64,000 bases of DNA from positions 4,546,001-4,610,000 of the forward strand of contig OX345636.1 of NCBI GenBank assembly GCA_947044365.1, written 5' to 3'. Under the pieces are notes generated by a model, which saw only the letters and a list, made by a program, of their open reading frames with translations, was not told where the DNA came from and did no database searches. The stretch comes from Petrosia ficiformis. Its lineage: Eukaryota; Porifera; Demospongiae; Haplosclerida; Petrosiidae. Below, in pieces: positions 49,312 through 60,400 of the stretch; the first letter of the stretch is position 1; the number at the start of each line of letters is the position of its first letter. The position numbers and the translations under genes are program-made.

Positions 49312-50470
49312 GATATGTTGGGTGAGTACTGTTAAATTTTGAATATAATTTATAATTTAATAATAATGTTTTAGCAGACTGTTTATCACATTCTTGTTGC
49401 TCAATTAAAGAGAAAGGGAAAGCAGGAGTTAGACGCACTGATATTATTGGAGAGAAAGGATTTCATATTCTTTGTCAACATAATTATTTAATGTTATCAA
49501 AAAGAAAATTGATTTGATATTTTTTTGTACAAAATACCAGAATTTGAAACTTATGGGTTCTAATTCCAACCATTCTCTGGTTAAAAATTGATTTGGTGAG
49601 ACATCATGTGACACTGTGTCAGGTGACTGAAGAGAACAGTAAGCAGCTTTCAGACTTGTCTTGATATAGCATGATCCATTGACTTGTTACGTATTAGATC
49701 TGATATAATACCACCTACCATACTGTGAATAGATGGATGGATGGATGAGTGGATGGATTGTCTGGGTCTTTGTTGCGGGTGAATTCAAGAGATAGACAGA
49801 CAACGGTATTATTATATAGATAGTGTAATGAGCTACATGTATTAGAATCAGGAGATGTACTGAATGGAGTAAAGTGAGAAAAAACCCTTGAAAGGGAATG
49901 TAATTTAGGAGGGATATTGGTCTGAGTACACTGTATACCCAATTATTCTCAAAAGGAATGGTATTAATATTAAATACTTATCACCATAATTGAATGGTTC
50001 ACAGTAGACTAATGCATTTTAAATATTGGATGTACCTCAAGTATGATTTATTTAACTTATCATGCATGCACTTGAAACACACTTGGAAGTGTTTTCATGT
50101 TAACCTAGATGTAACATGGGTTAGTCCATTCAACTTTATAAACTTCATGTATATGTCTGCATAATTATATTCATGTATTCATGAAGGAAGAGGAATCAAA
50201 GTACCTTACAGTATAGTGACCAAGAGGTAAACAGAGATGAAACATTATGGATTACACTATATGTAAATCCTTCTTTTAATTAATGAATAATTATTGTATT
50301 ACCTTTGCTGTAAATAATTAAATTTTTATCAATACTTAATTGTATCGTTATTAACTTTTAAAAATCATTATAATTATTATAATTATTATATATAGAGATA
50401 ACAAAAACAAATTAATCAATGAGAAAACCTAATTAATGTAACTAAGGTTACTGGCTTCATCATCACATGG
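49312..50470. other. AT-rich spacer, 3' of the VioB-like gene
   Basis: No confident gene. It includes the downstream (3') flank of the minus-strand gene that ends at 50,471. Confidence 0.45.
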
Positions 50471-53400
50471 CTAGGTAGGTTTTTGAAGAGTTTCTAGAGG
50501 TATTGTATCATGCCCTGAAGGCTTATCTTTCTTCTTCGAAAAATAGCAACCACAAAAAATGGCAATAAACACCAGCAAACCAATTACTAATGCTATAAAC
50601 ACTGCACCTGCCACATAATAATACCACACTGTAACACTACTACTATCCTCACGCTCAAACTCCTCTTCAACCTCTTCTTCTTCTACAAACTCATAATCCC
50701 ACACTGGACCACAAGTATAATCCTGATCATATTTTACTCGCATAACTCGTTTAGCATGTACTAATAATGATTCCATTAGCTCAACAACCTTGAAAATATT
50801 TGTGGGTTCACCATCAAATGTTATTTGAAGGTCGCGTAGTAAAGCTCGATACACTTTATGAAAAGCCATTGCCTCCGTGTAACAATTAGTTTCTGGAATA
50901 ATCCCTTCTGAGCTTACGTTTGGTCTCATGGGCCATACTCCATTGGGATCAAAAGACACATTATCTCCACTGTAAGAATACCGTCCATTACCCAAATTAA
51001 CAAGTTTCTTTCCACGCACTATTTCCTGGAATCGATAGTAATGAGCTAGCTGTCCAGCATCTGCATCATCGGGATTAATTAAACTAGCTCCTTCTCCCTG
51101 CTCAACTATTTCATTAATACCATCTTTTGCTGTGGACGTATTTGTCACTATGTGCACCTGTCCAACTGTACTGTTCTTCTGTAATGGCCAAGGCCAACTT
51201 ACTTGCAAATCCTCATTGTCTGGTATAAATATGCTGTCTCCCAAAAACGTGATACAATCTGATATCTCACTGTAAAATTGTCCAATGGTATGGTTGGATA
51301 ATTGTGGCTGAGTAGTTCCAACAACTGTTATATTTGGTGCTTCTATAACTGCAAACACATCTTGAATATAGCTAATACTCAGCTTGTCCAGATAGATATA
51401 CAAGCCTGGATGAACACAACCTGGTAATCCCAAAGTAGGATAGTTTGGAACGACACTAGCATTATCAACTATTGGTCTCCCTCCTGTTGCAATTAGGATA
51501 TTAGCTGCTTGAACCAAATGAAGCATTTCTTGTATAACAACACTACGAAGAAGATTATAAATTTCTACATTACATCCGTCAGCTATGGAGTAAAGAGTAG
51601 TCAAGTAGAGAGGAATGGTTGCAAATTCAATTTCAATGGCGTTCTGTAATTGTGACTGAAGGTTTGTTATGTTGCATACATTTTGATTGAATTCAGAATT
51701 TATTCTGTATCCAAACAAAGGCCTGGTACAATTTTGAACATTGTTCATCGAATTACGAACTAGATTAAAGTCTTCGTACACACCAAATACAACTTCATTT
51801 CCACTGGAAGGGTAATCCACTGTGTTGTCAGCACTACAATTGGGATATGGTACTAGTTCTGGAGTATGATCATAGACATTATCCAAGCCAACAGAATCAA
51901 AAGAAGCGATAAAGGTATTGGCACCATCATAATTCATTTCATTTAGGTTTTCCATAATCCAGTTTATAATCATATTCTGTTTAGAAGGTGATATGTCTCT
52001 TGTTACTGGCATATAATTTGCATCCGTGAAGTTAAGGCTCATAGCATAAAGCAGTAGATTAAGATTATGGTATTGTGTAACAGAATTGTAGTCTGATAGA
52101 TTAAGTATACCTCTCATTACAGGATACAAATGGTAGAATTGACGAAAAATCGGATATATATCTCTTTCCCAAGTGTATGGTTTAGAACCATTACTGCTTG
52201 ATAACCCTTTTATGCCTATCGTTTCATCTTGGGTGATGCAGTTAGTTTCCGTTATACAAACACTGTAGCTAAACTGATAAACCTGACCATCAATAGGTAT
52301 AGTCGTTACATTTGGTTGATTCCCTTTGCAAGGTGATTTAGTGTAATTTCGTTCTGTACTCATTTCCTTTGCCACTCTATACGTGAATGATACTAATCCA
52401 GAACTGGTTGTTGATTTAGTTACATTGTCAGTGTTATCTACTGTTACTCCATTTACTGGTAATACCGTACCATATCCATTGTCTGTTACAAAAACATTTA
52501 CTGCAACATTATCAGCTGGTTTTCCTAGATAAGTAACGTAAAAAGGAATTTCAGCAGTTTCATTGTATTCCAGTTGAGCACGATAGAATCCTGCAGGTCT
52601 TATATAATACATAGCTTCATTTAGGAATACATTATATAATTTATCATCATCTGTATCGCATTCTGGATAAGTGCCACTTTCTCTATTGATTTGTTGACGA
52701 ACCACAACTAAAGAAGTAGTGGATGTCAAATTCTCAAATTGTTTGAGCGAAAGTTCATAATCTACAATTCCAGCTGTATTCCTCATCCAGTTATCACTAA
52801 GATATGGTATAGATTCACTTGAAATCAGTTCAACACAATCGCCTTGCTGTATTCCAAGGAACAGTGGACCAATATCATACATAGTGGAATTCATAGTGAG
52901 GGGTAATGAATTACTCAAATCTACAGTGAGTGTCCTGGAGTCACTTACTTTGAAATTGGATTTGAACATCCACCACGGCGACCTCTCAAAACCGAATAGA
53001 TTCTCATTCCCACATACTGAATTGTTTACACGAGAGATATCATTTGGACCCAACAATCTTTCTCCACCATAGTTCAATGGTTCTCCTTCTTTGTAAATAC
53101 CTATTACACCAACCACATACCCAAGAGTGAAATTTGACGGTACGTATGGGTCATAATGTCGTGTATAGAAGTAATATGTTGTAGAAACTTGGAGTGTGTT
53201 GCCATTTTCCATACTTGCTTCTCTTAAGTTTTTGAGTACAGTTGAATTGCGGTCATTATCAGCATCCCAGGATATCTCTATAATTGTCGTTGTTGCTGTC
53301 GCTCCTCGAGGAGGAGTGACTTGTTCATTGAATACTTCATCAGAGCATTTCACTCTATACCATTCGCTTTGGGAAATAATATTTCGAGTCCAATAGCCTT

Positions 53401-55062
53401 TAAAGGCAAGATTATCTTTTCCTTCTTCAATTTGGTCCCAGCCAATTCCAAATTTCATGCCAAAGATGGTCGAAAATGTATTTTGCACATCTACATCCAT
53501 ATCAACCAGCTTGGCAAAGGGGCGTTTACCATTATCAAAAACTTTTGCTCCTATTACTGGGTCATTTTCAGTAAATGTTCCATCTTTACCGACTGCTCCA
53601 TACACCTCGGCATTCAAGAAAGAGAATTCACCTGTTCCTACTGCATTAAAGTCTGCATTGGTGTCATTATTGTAATCCAAGTCGAGATCAAAGTTGCAAT
53701 CTAAATTGTTTACAGTAGAAACATCAGCTCGGAAATTCCCAAAGAAATAAATACGAGGTGTGTCTAGATAAGAAGCTGATATTAACTGTATGCTGTAAAG
53801 AGGAAATGATAACGAATGTTATTTTAGTATATAACCAAATTAGTTAGCAATTCTGGAATATGATAGGCATTCTTAGTAGTGAATAGTATTCTAGAGTTTA
53901 ATAGTATAACTAAAAGTAATTTTAGTTATTGCTGACCAATCAGATGATGTTAATGTAGTCACGTGACTAGATTTTACAAATAATCATTTCGCAAACATCC
54001 AGATTCAAAATTAATGTATATTTTTTTTGTAATTAGTAGGACATAGAAGATTCACAGGATCAGAAATAAAATACAAAGAACATATTTAGCTGGCGTTTAA
54101 GTGTTTTAATGTGCACTCAATGTTTTACAGTGTTGGAACTTTCTAACAAATAAATTAGTTATTTTAACAACTTTGTCATTGCAGAGCTCAGATGATGCAG
54201 TAATTGTCTACAGCTCATGTATTAGTTAACTCAATCGTTATTGTGTCATCCTCATCCAACATTAGTGACTAGGTGAACAACTATAACACTTTTAAAACTT
54301 TATTAATAATGGTTTCATTTGCTAATTTGATTCATACATAATAATGAGCTCAGCAAGCTATAGAAGCTAATATCCTATTTTTGTCTTTCCTTCAGAAACC
54401 CTATCAAGTGTGTTGTAATTATTGATGTATATGAACCCTTGTGGCTACCTAATTATAATATCCTGTTTTACTTTGATAATCATGTTTCTGACAAAGAAAA
54501 ATTGTATTTTCAATGAAAATATGATATTAGCTTCTTTTTTAGTATGACAATTATTAAGGTGAAGGGAATACATGCGATCAGCCTAATTATTAACTGTATA
54601 TATATATATTGCAATAGGCATGCTAACAGAGGCAGAACACTACAAGTAGAAATCACTGCATGCTGATGGAATGCCAATGTGATTTCACAGTTTGCCAACA
54701 TGACTAGAGTGGTAACACCAGACTAGGTGAAAAGTAGTCATGCAACTGCATTTGTAATGATGCTATTATATGTATAATGTTAGATAGGCCCTATAGTGCA
54801 GGAGCTCCAAGTTTAGAAGAGTACAGAGAGAATTCGAATAATAACAACAATAATAATAGTATTATATATATATAATTATATATATATAATATTATTTATA
54901 TATAATAGTATATTATATATATATAAATATAATATTATATATAATTATACTAGCAAACATAGCCGTACGAAAATAATCATGAAGTTGTATACATACATAT
55001 ATAAAGTTTACAAACCTTACGAATGAGACAACAAATGTCAGTGATAAAAGCATTAGACTCAT
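50471..55062 (-). CDS. Membrane-anchored protein with VioB-like ferritin-fold domain, 1,122 aa
   Basis: Two coding exons, 55,062-55,016 and 53,792-50,471, join in phase (AG|C) across a 1.2-kb intron. Exon 1 encodes a signal peptide (MSLMLLSLTFVVSFV), probably cut near SA|SY. The mature start LDTPRIYFFGNFRADVSTVN resembles the opening of bacterial VioB-like proteins. At about 725-1,000 lies the ferritin-like part: AIEIEFATIPLYLTTLYSI, IQEMLHLVQAANILIATGG, HYYRFQEIV, with the Glu and His expected of a metal site. In bacteria VioB couples two indole-pyruvate imines in violacein synthesis. Whether the chemistry survives here is unknown. Near the C terminus are an acidic strip (EEEEVEEEFERED), one membrane helix (about 1,073-1,100) and a 22-residue Lys-rich tail. 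There are many N-glycosylation motifs. The topology suggests a cell-surface or vesicle enzyme. One large 3.3-kb exon is unusual for this genome and may reflect lateral origin. Confidence 0.88.
53793..55015 (-). other. Intron of the VioB-like gene
   Basis: The donor is AAG|GTTTGT and the acceptor CTTTACAG. It contains an (AT)-rich palindromic stretch at 54,855-54,950. No nested gene was found. Confidence 0.7.
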
Positions 55063-55188
55063 TTGCAGTTCCCTTACTCTAGTAAAGTACCCAGGTACAA
55101 CTATTAGTATCGTCTGCATGCCTACGTCGAGCGCGGGTGTTTTCATTGGAAACTTAGTCTATAATTGAATTAAAACTACAAAGTTTTT

Positions 55189-55720
55189 ATGGCCCGTAGG
55201 CCATCCCTATAATTGCTTTCCACGGGGTTTAATGTATATAATTATATTATACACTTGCGCGACTATGCGTTGTATACGTAGTTAAGGAAGTTGCGTCATT
55301 CCCGGGGGCTCGGTCAATTAATGGGCGTGGCGCGTAAAAGAACGCGCGTTTGAGCTACAGACCAGCCAGGAAGATTCAGAAAGGATGTAAAACTGCTAAT
55401 AACTGTTGTATATAGCAGAGAAACAACTGTTGTATATAGCAGAGAAACAGTATAGATATTATGCAAAAATTTTTAACAAGTAAGTATGATAAGTTATTGA
55501 GTTTCAGACACGAGGAAGTCATCATTTAGAACCTTGAAGGAGTACCTCAGACAGTTCATCAGACATCTGTGTATTTAGACTGCAATTAGGCTTACACTTA
55601 CGTCTTCAGGCCCCAGGAGTACACAGAAAGGTAGAGACACTAGTGCCATTAGCAATGCTTAATACATAGTCATCGCAAAGCAAATATAGGGATGTTTTTT
55701 TCTCTATATACACTTGTTAC
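55189..55720 (-). repeat. Dispersed repeat family A, copy A4 (inverted)
   Basis: It begins ATGGCCCGTAGGCCATCCCT and ends TATACACTTGTTAC, and is the reverse complement of A3 over its whole length. It ends 127 bp upstream of the VioB-like start codon and contains TTGCGTCATT (55,291-55,300), an ATF/CRE-like half site, so it may contribute to that promoter. Confidence 0.75.
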
Positions 55721-55955
55721 AAGTATATTGAACACAGATTATAATAGAAAGAAGGTGAAATGAACACTATAATGTAAATTGTATTGCCACTTTTTTTTAT
55801 AAGTAGGAGAAATTTGACAATTACTATGCAGTAGAATAATGCTCAACAGAGACCCATTCTATAGCACAGAAACAATGCAAAATATGTGAAGAACATATTC
55901 ATAATACAGGGATGTTGTGTTCTTGTGAGGAGTTCTTAAAAGAATGTAAAGCAAC

Positions 55956-57304
55956 TTTATTCAACATTAATCATTGGGACCATCCAGGACTGCCGACATC
56001 TTGGGCTCAGCTACAGATACACTGAAAATAATAAGTTAACAACGATAATATTAATACTGAAGCACTCTCACTACTACTTACTTCTACAATAGACTGTTTT
56101 AAAATTTATTGTAAGAAATATTCCCAACTCGACAATTACAGAATCAATCAATAACACCAACACTAGTCTCACGTAGCCAGACCCTCGCGAAAAGGCGGAG
56201 GGTCTGGGAACACTGCTATATAGAAGTTGTTCTGCAGGAATGCAATTAGTGGTTATATTGTACGTCTATTAGGTGTGACCAGATAGCAATTGCAAATGGC
56301 GGAACATGAAATTTTACAGCTTAGGCTGTGGAAATGATCTGAAGGATATTCCAACAGAAAGGCGGAATCTAGGTTCTGATTCACTAGCAATCCCAGAGCC
56401 TAGAGAGCGTATTTTATCTTAGTGGACTTCTTTATTAAATCAAGAGCTGTAGTGTCAAGGTACCACCATAGAAAGCTATATCAAAGACCCAGCTAATCAA
56501 GGAAGAATGTGTCATAAGTAAAACATCCATCTGCCGATCTTTCAGCTTCTCATAGCCAAGGTTCCTAGCTGCAAAGATAGCAGAAGCATCTGTTCATGTG
56601 GACTCACGTGTGGATGTTTACACTTTAATGATATTCATGTTACTTGGGAATGCAATAATTAACCGCTGCAATATACTGTATACTTGCAGCAGAACAACTT
56701 TATTATATCAATGTTCCCAGACCATTACTCTTAAAGTGAATGAGCTGGCCATGCCAGACTACATCAACACATGATAGAGACCCATTTTAAAACATTGACA
56801 AAATGGTGGTAGTTTGGGATGGGATAGAACTAACAAGGTGTAGAATATTCATACTTCTTTATATTTAAAATTCTTATTTTCGGTATTAATACTCAAGATA
56901 ACTGGCAGCTGTGAGAACCATTTCTTAGACTTGAACACCCGGATCATTGGCCCCAGTAAAAAAAAAATAGAGAACTAGAAAGTAATCTTACTACTTTGAT
57001 TATCAACTAACTATTCCCAATCATTCTTGCTAAAGCAGTAATTCAATAAGTAAGCATAATACTATAAGCTTCATAAAAGTATAACAAAAGTGAAAAAACA
57101 GATTCGTGTTGTTTTAAATCGCTTACATACTATGATAATAGAATAACTCTAAATACCTGTAATCCACTGAAAAATTTCAGGGTGTTGGTAACTCTCCTTT
57201 CTGTACTCCTAATTGGGTGAAAAGTCTGAGCGCATAACTTGGGAATAGAATATCGTAGAAACAAAAAAACAAAGTGAAGCTGCTTCTTTGATCTTTGCAG
57301 CCAT
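55956..57304 (-). CDS. Possible small gene, terminal exon and first-exon candidate only
   Basis: A terminal exon candidate at 56,021-55,967 reads VSVAEPKMSAVLDGPND then stop. It is preceded by TTTTCAG and followed after 5 bp by AATAAA (55,961-55,956). A start candidate at 57,304 (MAAKIKEAASLCFFVSTIFY) would give a signal or anchor sequence but runs to a stop at 57,209 without a clear donor in frame. A donor (ACAG|GTATTT) at 57,160 and an open YRKESYQHPEIFQWI segment nearby hint at another exon. I do not recognise the protein. The 1-kb middle includes sequence that looks repetitive. It would share its upstream region with MFAP1 copy B. Confidence 0.28.
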
Positions 57305-57479
57305 ATTACTTTTTAACACGTGGTTATAACTATATTCATGGTGTTGAAAGCCCAAGCAACAGTTGCTAGGGAAACATTCGCTTAACGACCGCGCCCAAAA
57401 ACTGGTCCTTAATTGTAGCCACACCCACCCAGCATACACGTTATTATTAACTTATTAAACGTTTCAGACTCAGTTGAAG

Positions 57480-60400
57480 ATGGACAGACCATTGAATCGC
57501 ATTCAGTCCACTGCTGGAGCTATTCCTGTCAGAAATGAGAAAGGTGTGTATGTATGTCTGAATGTTAATTATGTACTGTATGTCTGTGTTTATAAATGTA
57601 TGTAAGCAGTCAGTGATTTTGATATGCATGGGTCAATTTGGCTCAAACGTCATTCACATTCACCTTGTCCTCAGAAAAATGCTCATAACTTTAGTTTGAA
57701 ATGACCAACAATCTTTTTACCTGTACCATTTTCATATAATTATCCTTCCCGTTTTTTTTTGGTGTATGTCAAATCTCAATACAGTGCTTCATTATTGAGT
57801 TACAGTATAATCATGTATTAACCTTATGACCTTAAACTATAGTACATATAAAGTCATCACATCCTAATTTTGAGGACATTGTGAATGTGAACAGATTTTA
57901 GTATGTACATTACATCTTGAGCCAATTAGCAAAGAGGTAATGCTATTAGTGATAATATAATCATAATTAACTGCGGAACACTGTTGCCATAGTGAATCTA
58001 AAATTGGTCCGAGTATTTTCTACTTGTGGCAGAGACACCAAGTACTAAATACACCAGTCTTAGAGCCCTCCAACAGAAATAATGCCAGTTCTTTGTCTAG
58101 ATCAATCTTGTTGCAGATATTCATCATGTGTTTTTTTCACAAGCCTGTAACCATATGTCCACTGTTACGATAGTAGTTTTTAGCTATCACTGTCATGATA
58201 GTAACACCAATGATAGCGAGTCATGCTATCACCCAACCCTAATAAGCTGAAGTAAGGTACATGTGAAAGTATATGTGCTTCATTGTTTTAAACCTTACAA
58301 GATGGTATAATTAATTTACAATAATGTGTGTGTGTGTGTGTGTGCTTGTATGTGTATGTGTGATATACATGTACATTGTACATTGTACATGTAATTACAT
58401 GGACATGTATATAACCAGTTTCATGTATTATTTCTATCAGGTGAATTTCGTATGGAGAAGGTAAAGGTTACCAGATATATGCCAGGGAGAAGACCAGATT
58501 ATGCGAGAGATTCATCATCAAGTAGTAGTAGTAGTGAAGATGAGGATGAAGAGGAGGAGGAAGAGGAGGGAAAAGTGAGAGAGGAGGAACAGGTGGAGGA
58601 AAATAGAAAAGAGTATGGTGATGAGGAGGTAGCTAGAGACAGGAGATTAGCTAGATTAAGAGAGAGAACCACACATGTAGAAAGGTATGTAAATATTAAA
58701 TATTCATGTACATGTACATCAGAGTTTTTGATAAGCTTATATGGCGCACCATTGGCCCAAAGAGCTTCTTATTTGGCACTGCACAGTTCTCTCTTAGTGC
58801 TAAGATGTTACATAACCAATTGCTATAGATGTTTATAACAACAGCCAAAGTTTATAAAACTCAGTACTCTACAGATGTAGAAACCTGATAACATGAGCGA
58901 CAAACTTCTCCCACTGCCATTTTATTACAATTACATTTGTACACGTATAATTTCATGTGTTCAATTTTTGCACGTTTTCAAATATTAAACGAATATCTGG
59001 ATGCTAAAAATACATTTGAATACCAATGTTGGACGCCACAAAGCAATCATATGATGACTGTATGTATATGCTTGTATCTTGTTGACCACAATTTTGTTTT
59101 CCTCAGACAACATAGACATGTGGAAGACCCTCAAGTGATATATGATGGTAATGAAGATGAGGATGAGGAGAGGGAAGGTGAGGTGTGGGGAGAGAGACGT
59201 CACTTACCAATGGACTCAACTGATGAGAGGTATTTCAGTTTGATTTTGGTGTATTATAATATTTTAAACTTATTTATTTAGTGATAGTGGTGGAGAAGAA
59301 CAAGATCAAGAGGTACTGTACATGTAGACATTGTATACTAATTACTTAATAGTTAATACACATACATGTACATGTAGACTTTTGTAGATGTGATACATGT
59401 ACAATGTATTGAGAAAAAAATAGCTGGCCCTATGATTGCTTTGTGGTATCCAACATTCGGTAATCATGGTTGACTTTCTCATGCCTGAAACACAACAGTC
59501 TGTTACAGCTATTATTTTAATTATATACATGTACTTTTCTTGGTTCTTGTTTGTAGAACTTTAGGAATACATGTATATTTTAGATCTCTTCCCTATGGCG
59601 CACACACCTTCCATTGTTGATCCTAATTGGCCCATGCTTCAAAACGTATCAAAACTCTAATGTTGATATATATATTATTAGGTTATTGATAGAAGAAGAC
59701 AACTAATGAAAGAGAGAGCTCAACAAAGAAGAGAAGAGGTACAACATGTATATATATCAAGTACTATACTGTGTTTATTAATTTTATCAATTGTTTTTAG
59801 GAGTTAATGGATGTTCTTGAGGAAGAAGAAGAGGAAGAGAGAAAGAGAATGGATAGTGATGATGTATGTTATTCAGAAATGTGGCAAAGCACTTTAGAAA
59901 GTACTTAACTAGGGCTGGGATGAAGGTTACATTTGAATGTTCACAAATGTTTTTATCAATGTTGCTCATACCTTGATTGGCTATAGAATGACTCCAAAAC
60001 TGGATTATTGCTTTATAACGAGTACTAGTCTTGTTCGTGTTGCTGTTTCTACTTGGATTTAGCATCACTGGACTGAGGAATGAGACAGAAACAGCCAACA
60101 ACACAGCCTCAACTTTTCTCGAACATGGCTACATTATTGTCCAGACGTTTAGATTGCACAAGAGTGCATGTGCAAACATTAAAGTGGGCTTTGTACAGTA
60201 CATGTACATGTAGTTGAACAGGTAGAAGTGCTTTGAGCGCAAATTGAAGCACCTTTAAAGTATTTCTAGCATAATTTTCAGCACATTTGTGTTTACTATA
60301 AGCTACATAAATTTTAGTTACATGTGCTTTTAATTAACATAAACAACTTTCAAGCTAGGCTTAAAAGTAGGGCTGGAATGGATCCTGTCTTTTACTATCC

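Noticed and set aside
56160..56240. Inverted repeat around CAGACCCTCGCGAAAAGGCGGAGGGTCTG as an RNA gene
   Set aside because: It is a short hairpin in a region full of repeat remnants; nothing indicates a defined RNA family.
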